A stretch of DNA of 64,000 nucleotides from an uncultured Aquimarina sp. (GTDB lineage: Bacteria > Bacteroidota > Bacteroidia > Flavobacteriales > Flavobacteriaceae), in the NCBI RefSeq assembly GCF_947492965.1, contig NZ_CANLOZ010000010.1, forward strand, positions 1 to 64,000. Reading direction: 5' to 3'. Positions 36,792 to 44,808 of the stretch are shown here, one piece after another. Numbering within the stretch: the stretch's first letter is position 1; the number at the start of each line of letters is the position of its first letter. A program made the position numbers and the translations under genes. Under the pieces are notes generated by a model. It made no database searches. It saw only the letters and a list, made by a program, of their open reading frames with translations, and was not told the DNA's origin.

Positions 36792-37074
36792 CTTGCTTGA
36801 AATTATGGTTGTAGTAGTTATCTTGAAGCAATTGCTCTATGTCAGCAACTCTATAGTAAAATTTACCTTTTACTTTGCTGTAAGGCAAAGTGCCATTGGT
36901 TCTTAAAGTTTGCAACGTACGCTTACTAATATGTAAAGTCTGCAATACATCTTGATTGTCTATCCACGTATCCTTTAATACTTCTGCTCTCGATTGTCGC
37001 AACAATTCGATACGTGCTTTTAAGTCCTTGATATCTTGCGAGAGTGCCAAGATTAAATCGATTATTTCAGTCAT
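36778..37074 (-). CDS. Excisionase-like HTH protein (2)
   Basis: 98 residues. An N-terminal helix (IDLILALSQDIKDLKARIEL) is followed by a MerR/HTH_17 fold (~38-90: DVLQTLHISKRTLQTLRTNG, LPYSKVKGKFYY). Such proteins in Bacteroidota elements act as excision or transcription factors. The start overlaps the previous HTH stop by 4 bp. Similar to, but distinct from, the 99-residue HTH at 37071. Confidence 0.88.
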   Translation of the reverse strand: MTEIIDLILALSQDIKDLKARIELLRQSRAEVLKDTWIDNQDVLQTLHISKRTLQTLRTNGTLPYSKVKGKFYYRVADIEQLLQDNYYNHNFKQDGNK

Positions 37075-37370
37075 AACTTCACCGCTCCTTTCTTAATTAG
37101 GTAATCGGCAGCTTGCTGTTCGATTTCATCTTGTGAATCAACACGGTTACTTAATAACCATTCTTCTAATTCGACTCTGTTAAAATAAATTTTCTTTCCA
37201 TTCGGTTTATAATGTGGAATGGTTCCTGTACTTGTAAGTTTGTATAAATGGGATTGTGATAATTCCAAAAACTTACACGCTTCGTTGAAGCTCAATACGT
37301 TTTTTACAATAATGTTTCTGTCTAAAACGTGCTGTTCAATAATTTTGAGACGTTCTAATATTTCGTCCAT
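37071..37370 (-). CDS. Excisionase-like HTH protein (1)
   Basis: 99 residues with HTH_17 motif (LSFNEACKFLELSQSHLYKL, then GTIPHYKPNGKKIYF), a short N-terminal helix and a C-terminal helical extension. Likely recombination directionality factor or regulator for the replication genes downstream. It starts the compact four-gene module HTH-HTH-VirE-N-DUF3987. A 160-bp gap upstream probably holds the promoter. Confidence 0.88.
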   Translation of the reverse strand: MDEILERLKIIEQHVLDRNIIVKNVLSFNEACKFLELSQSHLYKLTSTGTIPHYKPNGKKIYFNRVELEEWLLSNRVDSQDEIEQQAADYLIKKGAVKL

Positions 37371-37530
37371 AACTAATAAAATTTTAGTTTATAGTAAATG
37401 GACATCTGGCCAAATGTCATTCTTGGTTTTCAAGAACAGGACAAAGGTTCAAAATTGGCTTCTCGATTTTAGTAAGAGTGTAAAACAAGGGTAAGACAAC
37501 AGTAAGGTTTCTTACTATTCTTACTGTTTT

Positions 37531-38478
37531 TTATTGCAGTTGTTGGATAATTTTATCTATTTCTTCCTTTTCTTTTGGGTTATGAACTTTGTTTTTGTGA
37601 AGATTATTAGCCTTTAATAGCGTACCTGTTTTGGTAACAAATTTTCCAGAACGTTCTATTGCCGTAGGATTGAAATAAATAAAAAATGGTTTAAGTTTTG
37701 TTACAAGGTAACTAAACTGTGTCGTCTCGCATTGAAGATAAATTTGCGATTCTGTATTTGTGAAATCTTTTGCTAATAAGAGTTCGTGCAACTGTTCTAC
37801 AGTTGTACGGTTATCTAACAAATCTATTTTTAGATTTACCAGTTTGAGCACAGTTAGCAAAGTTGAAGTGTCATTACTTTTATATCCGAAAGAAGTCTTT
37901 GGTTTTGCTTTCGTTTTTGATGTTTTTTTGGTAGCAACTTTTTTAGTGGTGCTCTTTTCTATCACATTAACATCAAAAGTTTCATCATTAAAGTATTTTT
38001 CTGCAATTTCTGAAATAGAAAATGTTGTGTTTTCTGAAAACTGACCGTATTGCTCTTGTAGTTCAGCATACAATCTTATAGCAGACACTTTTAAGTAGTT
38101 TATGATATAATTATCATCATTATTTAAATCTGCTGTTATTCCTCTCTTATTGATATAAGTTGCAATGTCATTTAAGTACTTATCAAATTTATTAAGTAGA
38201 ATAGTATAGCTATATTTATTTTCCGGTGTAGTTGCATTTACGGGAAATTCTTTTGAAAATGATGCTACTGTATTTTCTGTTTCAATAAAGATTAGCTTTT
38301 GGTAGTATTCTTTTTTCGCATTTAAAGGCTTTTTAAAGTTTACTTTAAAAACTGCATTATTGGCTTTTGGATTCAATTTAAAATCAGACAGTAGGTATTT
38401 AAAATCCTTTTTTTGTCTATTATCTCTATGTAAGCCATTGGTTATAGAAACCAAACTTGAAAATACACTTCCTTTCAT
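37531..38478 (-). CDS. Unknown element protein with basic linker
   Basis: 315 residues, soluble. N-terminal part ~1-170 is helical (YNNDDNYIINYLKVSAIRLY-like segment). A Lys/Thr-rich linker at ~182-200 (TKKVATKKTSKTKAKPKT) separates it from a C-terminal domain (~205-315). The ATG overlaps the recombinase stop (TAATG), so they are coupled. Comparable genes often follow integrases in flavobacterial islands (possibly the DUF6617 group, from memory). A role in recombination or element control is inferred. Confidence 0.65.
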   Translation of the reverse strand: MKGSVFSSLVSITNGLHRDNRQKKDFKYLLSDFKLNPKANNAVFKVNFKKPLNAKKEYYQKLIFIETENTVASFSKEFPVNATTPENKYSYTILLNKFDKYLNDIATYINKRGITADLNNDDNYIINYLKVSAIRLYAELQEQYGQFSENTTFSISEIAEKYFNDETFDVNVIEKSTTKKVATKKTSKTKAKPKTSFGYKSNDTSTLLTVLKLVNLKIDLLDNRTTVEQLHELLLAKDFTNTESQIYLQCETTQFSYLVTKLKPFFIYFNPTAIERSGKFVTKTGTLLKANNLHKNKVHNPKEKEEIDKIIQQLQ

Positions 38479-39572
38479 TATAAATCCAGTTGAATACGGT
38501 TAGCAGCTTCTTTCTTTTTATCGTCAATTACTTTAGCATATATCTGTGTAGTGCGTAACTCTTTATGACCTAATAATTTTGATACTGTATATATGTCTGT
38601 ACCCAATGTTAATTGTAAGGTAGCGTAGGTATGGCGCGCGCAATGGAAGGTTATATTTTTAGTAATACCTGCTTTCATCATCCATTGTTGTAGCTTTAAG
38701 TTAGACCAGGCACTATAATGTAAGCCATCAAACACTTTATCATCTGGATTACCTTTTTCTCCTAATAGATTTCTTGCTTGGTCTGATATTGGTAAGGTTT
38801 CTACACCTTTAGTTTTCTTTTGTCTAAATCGGATATAATATCCCATTTCTTTAGAGTGCTGGATTTCTGACCATATTAGTTTTTCAATATCTGACCAACG
38901 TAATCCGGTTAAAGCTGAAAAAATAAAAGCATTTTTTAAAATAGGTAGTTCACATTCTGTATTAACTGCCTTTTGTAATTCATCAAGCGTTAAAAATTCT
39001 CGTTGAGGTTCGCCTTGTTTAAAGTATTCAACACCATTTGCAGGATTTACTTTTAATATACCATCCTTTACAGCCTGTTTTAATGCTGCTGAAAATTTCC
39101 CGAAATATGAATATTTTGAATTTTGAGACAATTGCTTACCTGCTCTACCTATTGCATCTTTATCTAAATACTCTTTGAAACGCTCAACAAATGATTTGTC
39201 TATATCTTGAAAACTAACATCAGTTGGACAAAACTTTTTTAAATGTTTTAGCATACTATTCCAATTACCATAATTGCCAGAGCTTGTATTTTTCTTTTCT
39301 GCTAAAGCTGTGATGTAAGTAATAAAACTGCCTTTTAGCTTTTCAATATCTTGAAAACCATAAATACCATTTTGAATTTCTATTTGTCGCTGTGCACATA
39401 TAGTTTCAGCCAATTGTTTGGTTTTCTTATTAACTTCTCTTTCAGTTTTGGTTTTAGGATTAGGTGTAAGGTATAAGCGTAAGTATTCTGTTTTACGTTT
39501 GCCTTTATGATAGTAATCTAAATACAGACTTATTTTGTAGTTCTTCTTGCGTTGTCTTAATGTTACTTTCAT
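38478..39572 (-). CDS. int: Tyrosine site-specific recombinase (integrase)
   Basis: 364 residues. SAM-like/arm-binding N-terminal part (~1-190), then the catalytic domain with GLRWSDIE (first Arg), HCARHTYATL (His-x-x-Arg), LLGHKELRTTQIY (His and the Tyr nucleophile). All catalytic residues appear intact. It should catalyse integration at the mnmE end and excision. It lies ~590 bp from attR. It starts 7 bp after the zinc-ribbon HTH gene, which may regulate it or help excision. Confidence 0.95.
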   Translation of the reverse strand: MKVTLRQRKKNYKISLYLDYYHKGKRKTEYLRLYLTPNPKTKTEREVNKKTKQLAETICAQRQIEIQNGIYGFQDIEKLKGSFITYITALAEKKNTSSGNYGNWNSMLKHLKKFCPTDVSFQDIDKSFVERFKEYLDKDAIGRAGKQLSQNSKYSYFGKFSAALKQAVKDGILKVNPANGVEYFKQGEPQREFLTLDELQKAVNTECELPILKNAFIFSALTGLRWSDIEKLIWSEIQHSKEMGYYIRFRQKKTKGVETLPISDQARNLLGEKGNPDDKVFDGLHYSAWSNLKLQQWMMKAGITKNITFHCARHTYATLQLTLGTDIYTVSKLLGHKELRTTQIYAKVIDDKKKEAANRIQLDL

Positions 39573-39579
39573 AATGGAA

Positions 39580-39945
39580 TTAATTAAAGAGGTTTTCTAT
39601 TTGCCATCTTGCCACAATACGCTTTCTACCAAAAGGAACTACTTTTAAACGTCCTTGTTGAATCATTCTTTGAATGGTCCATCTACTCACGCCAATAAGT
39701 TGTGAGGCTTCTGTTACGCTTAAAAAATCTTTGTTATTTACAGCATTAGGATTGTGAACTTCAACAACTTGTTTTTGCTGTTGCATATCTTTAGTAAGAG
39801 TAGCTTGGATTTTTTCTTGACGTTTGCGTGCCTTATAGGCTCTTTTTGCACAAGTATCGCCACAGTATTTAGTAACTGTTGTACGTGCTGTGAAGGCATT
39901 ACCGCAATGCTTACAAGTTTTAGGAATGAATAAATTACTGCTCAT
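39580..39945 (-). CDS. Zinc-ribbon plus HTH regulator/excisionase
   Basis: 121 residues from ATG 39945 (MSSNLFIPKT). CKHCGNAF and YCGDTCAKRAYKAR form a treble-clef-like zinc motif, then a basic linker and a HTH_17 domain (LSVTEASQLIGVSRWTIQRM). The frame is open further upstream to 40065, but that part would run through a 10-bp periodic repeat and recombinase arm-like sites, so I prefer 39945. The first gene of the island's recombination module and a likely directionality factor. Confidence 0.8.
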   Translation of the reverse strand: MSSNLFIPKTCKHCGNAFTARTTVTKYCGDTCAKRAYKARKRQEKIQATLTKDMQQQKQVVEVHNPNAVNNKDFLSVTEASQLIGVSRWTIQRMIQQGRLKVVPFGRKRIVARWQIENLFN

Positions 39946-39950
39946 AAATG

Positions 39951-40000
39951 GTGCTTTATGTAGCGTAATGGTGCAACGTGGTGCGTTATGGTGCATCATT
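39951..40000. repeat. Five 10-bp phased repeats (GTGCnnnATG)
   Basis: Five consecutive 10-mers: GTGCTTTATG, TAGCGTAATG, GTGCAACGTG, GTGCGTTATG, GTGCATCATT. The spacing equals about one helix turn, so a protein could bind along one DNA face. It sits 6 bp upstream of the HTH start codon and between it and the arm-like sites, as expected for an operator or directionality-factor array. Confidence 0.7.
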
Positions 40001-40013
40001 TCGCCTTTATTTT

Positions 40014-40098
40014 GCCAACAGATTTGGGCAACAAATCCATATTTAAGGCAACAGATATACAACAAATTTAATCAAAAAAGAGTAAATAAGCAACAAAT
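40014..40098. other. Putative right recombinase arm sites
   Basis: ATTTGGGCAACAAAT at 40022-40036 matches the left-end copy exactly. Further related words GCCAACA (40014), GGCAACA (40047), ACAACAAAT (~40059) and AGCAACAAAT (40089) occur nearby. Repeated CAACA words between integrase module and attR are typical of arm-type sites. Function inferred. Confidence 0.5.
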
Positions 40099-40161
40099 AA
40101 AAGAAGATAAAACACTATAAAATCAACAATAACAAGGGATTAACAAATAAAAGAAAGTAAG

Positions 40162-40179
40162 TTACTTCCCGATACAGAA
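40162..40179 (-). other. attR: mnmE 3' end core
   Basis: TTACTTCCCGATACAGAA, the reverse complement of the last six codons of mnmE. On the minus strand, it is TTCTGTATCGGGAAGTAA, virtually the core known from SGI1 insertion at the same gene. MnmE's C-terminal FCIGK stays intact, so integration does not damage the gene. Confidence 0.85.
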
Positions 40180-41565
40180 ATTAGCAAAAATGTTTCCTAG
40201 CAAATCATCAGAGGTGATTTCTCCAGTAATTTCTCCAAAATGATATAAAGCCTGGCGAATGTCGATAGCCATTAGATCTCCAGAAAGTCCAGTATCCAAT
40301 CCATATTGTACTTTTTGTATTTCCTCTAATGCTTTTAATAAAGCATCATAATGTCGGGTATTCGTGACTATTGTTTCATTATTGCGTAGAGCTCCTGTAT
40401 TTACAAAATCTAATAATTGGTTTTGTAATTCTTCAACTCCTGTCCCAGATTTTGCAGATAATAATTGTAAAGTAACACCTTCTACTTGTGATAGTTCATT
40501 GGTTAATACTTCAAGAGATTTGGTATCAACTTTATCAATTTTATTCGCAACTATAATTAGTGGTTTTTGAGGGTATTTATTCTTAATTTTTTCAATTTCA
40601 ACAATAAAAGTTTTACCCGAAACCAGAAATTTATCCGCTTCTAGTAAATAGATCACTACCTGTGCTTGTTCTATTTTTTCAAAGGTTTTTTGGATACCAA
40701 TACTTTCTACAACATCTTCTGTTTCTCTAATTCCTGCTGTATCGATAAAACGAAAGCTAACTCCTCCGATGTTAATTTCATCTTCGATAGTATCTCTTGT
40801 AGTACCTGCAATATCAGATACAATAGCTCTTTCTTCATTTAGCAATGCGTTCAATAAGGTAGACTTACCTACATTAGGTTCTCCAACGATTGCTGTTGGG
40901 ATTCCATTTTTGATCACATTTCCGACAGCAAATGAATCTATCAGTCGTTTTAGGACATTGGTAATTCTAGATATCAAATCCTTAAACTGACTACGATCAG
41001 CGAACTCTACATCTTCTTCCGAAAAATCTAATTCAAGCTCTATAAGAGAGGCAAAATTCATCAATTCTTCACGAAGTTTTTTGATTTCATTAGAAAATCC
41101 ACCTCGCATTTGTTGCATGGCAATTTGGTGCGAAGCTTCTGAATCAGAAGCGATAAGATCCGCCACGGCTTCTGCTTGCGAAAGATCTAATTTTCCATTT
41201 AAAAAAGAACGTAAAGTAAACTCACCAGCATCAGCCATTCTACATCCACTACGTAATAATAATTGAATGATTTCTTGTTGGATGTAAGTAGATCCATGAC
41301 ATGAAATTTCTACCGTAGGTTCTCCAGTGTATGAATTAGTGTCTTTAAATAGTGATACTAATACTTCATCCAAAACACGACCATTGTCTACGATATGACC
41401 TAAATGAATCGTATGGGTTTTTTGAGCAGCCAAATCTTTTCCTTTAATAGATTTAAATAAAGGGTTACAGATTTTTATGGCGTCTTTTCCCGAGATTCTA
41501 ATTACAGAGATGGCACCTGCTCCCGATGGTGTAGCTAATGCCACAATAGTATCTTGTGTAATCAT
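40162..41565 (-). CDS. mnmE: tRNA modification GTPase MnmE
   Basis: 467 residues from ATG 41565 (MITQDTIVALATPSGAGAIS, the usual start; an ATG 5 codons earlier is less likely). N-terminal folate-binding domain, helical domain, inserted G domain with GEPNVGKSTL, DTAGIRET and NKID, and the C-terminal FCIGK whose Cys is needed for catalysis. With MnmG it makes the cmnm5 modification of tRNA wobble U. The island abuts its stop codon. Confidence 0.97.
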   Translation of the reverse strand: MITQDTIVALATPSGAGAISVIRISGKDAIKICNPLFKSIKGKDLAAQKTHTIHLGHIVDNGRVLDEVLVSLFKDTNSYTGEPTVEISCHGSTYIQQEIIQLLLRSGCRMADAGEFTLRSFLNGKLDLSQAEAVADLIASDSEASHQIAMQQMRGGFSNEIKKLREELMNFASLIELELDFSEEDVEFADRSQFKDLISRITNVLKRLIDSFAVGNVIKNGIPTAIVGEPNVGKSTLLNALLNEERAIVSDIAGTTRDTIEDEINIGGVSFRFIDTAGIRETEDVVESIGIQKTFEKIEQAQVVIYLLEADKFLVSGKTFIVEIEKIKNKYPQKPLIIVANKIDKVDTKSLEVLTNELSQVEGVTLQLLSAKSGTGVEELQNQLLDFVNTGALRNNETIVTNTRHYDALLKALEEIQKVQYGLDTGLSGDLMAIDIRQALYHFGEITGEITSDDLLGNIFANFCIGK

Positions 41566-41804
41566 ACATTTCAAAATCAAAATACAAAAATAGACATATT
41601 ATCACGGTAGCATTCTATTTTTAAGTTGAAACTTTTTTGCAGAGAGGATTTAGTTCCTTACATTTAAGGCTTAGGGGTTGAAATTTTTATAATTTCAGTA
41701 AAAAATAAAAGGAAATAATATGGAATGCAGCTTAAGGTCTAACTAACCGAAAGCGAGAGATTTAGTAACTAAATTTAATTTCTATATACTAAACTTTTAT
41801 TTTT

Positions 41805-44234
41805 ATGAATTTTCACAGCACAAACTCAATTAGCAGAAGCAAGCTGCTAATCAAACACAAATTATCTACTGTCATATGCGCAGTAATTATGCTAATTCCT
41901 TTTGTCAATTTTGCACAAACGCAGAATTTAGCTAGACATGAAACACCATATAATCTGACTCTAAAATCAGACGACATCTCAGGTAAAAGTGGATCTAATA
42001 CAATAACAGAAAATGTTTCGGAAAAGGGAGCAACTTGGCTTCGTTTATTCTTTAAGGATGTAAATCTTGGTAAGAATAGTACCATAACTATCACCTCAAA
42101 ATTAGACGGCGCTACCCAAGTGTTAAACTCACAAACAATTAAGGATTGGAAAAATTCAAGTGCATATTTTAATGGTGACGAAGTAACGGTAACTTTAACA
42201 ATTGCACCTAATGATGCTACAGCTAATATCAACATTTATGAGTTAAGTGTTGGGGAATTGGATCCGACTGTTAAATCTCAATGTGGATCCGCAGATGATC
42301 GTATCGACTCTACTGATGATGCGATTGGAAGAATTGTACCTATCGGTTGTACTGGATGGATCATCACCAATGGGAAATTTGTAACTGCTGGGCATTGTTT
42401 AACCAGTAGATCTGAAATTATCGAATTTAATGTACCTAAATCTAATCCTGATAGAACGATAGTACATCCTGGACCTGAGGATCAATATCCAATAGGTAAT
42501 TTTGTTTCTCCATATATTAATAGTCCTAGTCAAGCTAATGACTGGGGTGTTTTTGAAGCAAGTGCCAATTCTCAGACTGGTTTAACACCTTTACAAGCAC
42601 AAGGAAAATCGTTCAATGTAGTACAGGATGCTCCTGGAAACACAATTAGAATTACTGGATTTGGTACCGATACAGGAATCGATAACCAAACACAGCAAAC
42701 ACATTCAGGACCATTAGCTAGTGTAACTAATACATTCGTACGTTATAGAGCAGATACTACTGGAGGTAACTCTGGGAGTCCAATCATAGATGAAGCCACT
42801 GGTAATGCAGTTGGAGTTCATGCCTATGGAGGTTGTACAAGCTCTGGAGGTTCTAACTCTGGAGAAAGAGCAACCATTCCTGCTTTTTGGGATGCTATGG
42901 GACTAGGAACACCTCCGCCACCACCAAATGAAGATTGTACAGGAGATATTTCTTCATTCCCATATTCAGAAAGTTTTGAAGGATCGATAGGAGCGTGGTC
43001 ACAATCTTCAAGTGATGATATTAACTGGACAGTAAACTCTGGAGGAACACCTTCTAACGGAACTGGACCGAGTGGAGCAGTTGACGGTTCTTCATATATA
43101 TATGTAGAAGCTTCAGGAAATGGAACAGGATATCCATCTAAACAAGCAATTCTTAATTCTCCTTGTTTAGATTTTAATGGAGTTTCTTCTCCAACACTAA
43201 GCTTTCAGTATCATATGGTTGGTAATGCTGTAGGATCATTAAATTTAGAAGCAAGAACAAATAATTCAGGTAACTGGACTAGTGTATTCAGTAGATCTGG
43301 TTCACAAGGATCTAACTGGAATGAAGCTAGTATTGATCTTTCTGCTTATGCAGGAAATTCTAGTGTACAGTTACGATTAAATGTAGTTACAGGAACTAGC
43401 TGGCAAGGAGATATTACTATTGATGATTTAAGTATCACAAATGGTTCAACTCCACCGCCTCCAACATGTGATGCAATCGACTTTAATGATTTTACAATCA
43501 CAGGTTTCTCAAATCAAGATGCAGCTGGAAATTACTCAATTACCAATGGAGGAGCATCAATATCTATGCAAAATAATACTTGGAAATATATTGCATTGAA
43601 TTATACCGTAACTGCTAACACCGTTATTGAATTTGATTTTAGCAGTTCAAGTCAGGGAGAAATTCATGGAATAGGATTCGAGGATGATAATGCATTAACA
43701 TCTAGTCGATATTTTAAAGTTCATGGAACCCAGAATTATGGAGTGACTAACTTTGATAATTATTCTGGAGGAACAACTACATATACGATACCTGTAGGAA
43801 ACTTCTATACAGGTACAATGGATAGATTAGTATTTATTAACGATAATGATGCTGGTAGTGGTAACACATCAGTATTTTCTAACGTTAAGATTTACGAAGG
43901 ATCTTGTGGTCAATCGGCTAGTGCAGAAAGTTTAGTTGCAGAATTAGCATCTACAGAGGCAATCTTAGGTGATGAACCAGAAGGAATTTTTGCAGATGTT
44001 CGCATTTCACCAAACCCTGCAACGAATAACTTCTCTATACATCTAGATTCTTATGTTAAAGATGCAAAAGCGACTATATTCTCTATTTTGGGTCGTAGAC
44101 AAGCAGTTATCGAATTAAAATCAGGAGTTAATAACATTTCTGCCAAAAACTTCTCAATGTCGCAAGGTATTTATTTGATAAGAATAGAAAGTGACGGAGA
44201 ATCAACCACACAAAAACTAATCATCAATCAATAA
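41805..44234 (+). CDS. Secreted trypsin-like serine protease with MAM-like domain and T9SS signal
   Basis: 809 residues. Signal peptide (VICAVIMLIPFVNFAQ), a propeptide-like beta domain (~40-155), then a trypsin fold with TAGHC (His), NDWGVF (Asp) and GGNSGSP (Ser). Residues ~378-550 form a MAM/jelly-roll-like domain (PYSESFEGSIGAWS, DDLSI), another beta domain follows, and the C-terminus has the type A sorting form SPNPATNNFSI...LIINQ. It is exported by type IX secretion. Alone on the plus strand with a strong terminator; preceded by ~220 bp after mnmE start. Confidence 0.9.
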   Translation: MNFHSTNSISRSKLLIKHKLSTVICAVIMLIPFVNFAQTQNLARHETPYNLTLKSDDISGKSGSNTITENVSEKGATWLRLFFKDVNLGKNSTITITSKLDGATQVLNSQTIKDWKNSSAYFNGDEVTVTLTIAPNDATANINIYELSVGELDPTVKSQCGSADDRIDSTDDAIGRIVPIGCTGWIITNGKFVTAGHCLTSRSEIIEFNVPKSNPDRTIVHPGPEDQYPIGNFVSPYINSPSQANDWGVFEASANSQTGLTPLQAQGKSFNVVQDAPGNTIRITGFGTDTGIDNQTQQTHSGPLASVTNTFVRYRADTTGGNSGSPIIDEATGNAVGVHAYGGCTSSGGSNSGERATIPAFWDAMGLGTPPPPPNEDCTGDISSFPYSESFEGSIGAWSQSSSDDINWTVNSGGTPSNGTGPSGAVDGSSYIYVEASGNGTGYPSKQAILNSPCLDFNGVSSPTLSFQYHMVGNAVGSLNLEARTNNSGNWTSVFSRSGSQGSNWNEASIDLSAYAGNSSVQLRLNVVTGTSWQGDITIDDLSITNGSTPPPPTCDAIDFNDFTITGFSNQDAAGNYSITNGGASISMQNNTWKYIALNYTVTANTVIEFDFSSSSQGEIHGIGFEDDNALTSSRYFKVHGTQNYGVTNFDNYSGGTTTYTIPVGNFYTGTMDRLVFINDNDAGSGNTSVFSNVKIYEGSCGQSASAESLVAELASTEAILGDEPEGIFADVRISPNPATNNFSIHLDSYVKDAKATIFSILGRRQAVIELKSGVNNISAKNFSMSQGIYLIRIESDGESTTQKLIINQ

Positions 44235-44270
44235 AAAGATATAGAATTAAATTTAGTTATATATAAAGGA

Positions 44271-44297
44271 AGCATCCCAATTAGGGATGCTTTTTTT
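44271..44297 (+). terminator. Rho-independent terminator
   Basis: AGCATCCC (44271-44278) and GGGATGCT (44284-44291) around AATTA, followed by seven Ts. It terminates the protease gene. Confidence 0.92.
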
Positions 44298-44403
44298 GTG
44301 ATCACAAATATGTAACATTTTTAAAGTTTTTGCGTCATATAAGTAAAGAGTGCTAATTTTATTAGCAATCAAAACTATCATCAACCGAAAAACATAAATA
44401 ATC

Positions 44404-44742
44404 ATGAGACAAGACAAATCATTATTAGTAATTACCCATTTATCACAGTTATTAGACTTAGTAACTGGATTTGGAGGGTTTATAGTTCCTTTAATACTTT
44501 GGTTAACCCAAAGAGAGCAGGTATTGGCAATGGATAATCATGGAAAATCCATTATGAATTTTCAAATAAGTATGTTTATCTATGCGATTGTGTGTATTCC
44601 ATTAATATTACTATTTGGACTAGGAATACTTGGTTTGATATTAATAGGAATTCTATGTGTCGTATTTCCAATTATCAATGCTATAAAAGCAAGCAATGGA
44701 GAAGAACCTTCATATCCATTATCGATGGAGATTATAAAATAA
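44404..44742 (+). CDS. DUF4870 membrane protein
   Basis: 112 residues with the DUF4870 pattern: early THLSQLLDLVTGFGGFIVPLILWL, then HGKSIMNFQISMFIY and a long hydrophobic segment. About three membrane helices. Function unknown; the family is widespread. Its own terminator is shared with the converging amtB gene. Confidence 0.88.
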   Translation: MRQDKSLLVITHLSQLLDLVTGFGGFIVPLILWLTQREQVLAMDNHGKSIMNFQISMFIYAIVCIPLILLFGLGILGLILIGILCVVFPIINAIKASNGEEPSYPLSMEIIK

Positions 44743-44750
44743 ACTAAACA

Positions 44751-44782
44751 AAAAGGAGTGCTGTAAATACAACACTCCTTTT
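44751..44782. terminator. Bidirectional terminator
   Basis: AAAAGGAGTG (44751-44760) and CACTCCTTTT (44773-44782) form a perfect 10-bp stem with A/T tracts on both sides, between the convergent DUF4870 and amtB genes. Confidence 0.88.
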
Positions 44783-44808
44783 ATTACTTTTAATGTTTTG
44801 CTAACTAT

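Larger units (their letters stand above)
2690..40179. mobile_element. Integrated genomic island at mnmE 3' end (~37.5 kb)
   Basis: The island lies between two copies of the mnmE terminus, CTATTTCCCAATACAATA at 2690-2707 and TTACTTCCCGATACAGAA at 40162-40179 (13 of 18 identical, including TTCCCRATACA). A tyrosine recombinase sits ~600 bp inside the mnmE end, followed by excisionase-like HTH genes and a primase-helicase pair. The cargo is an Argonaute operon and a heavy-metal resistance region. All genes point left, the same direction as mnmE. The island has no relaxase, TraG/VirD4 or mating-channel genes, so transfer would need a helper. The mnmE 3' end is the integration site of Salmonella genomic island 1, whose 18-bp core is nearly the same; the recombinase here appears unrelated beyond being tyrosine-type. 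Confidence 0.85.

Noticed and set aside
2690-40179. Self-conjugative element (ICE)
   Set aside because: No relaxase, coupling protein or mating-pair genes are seen; the replication and recombination modules alone do not suffice.
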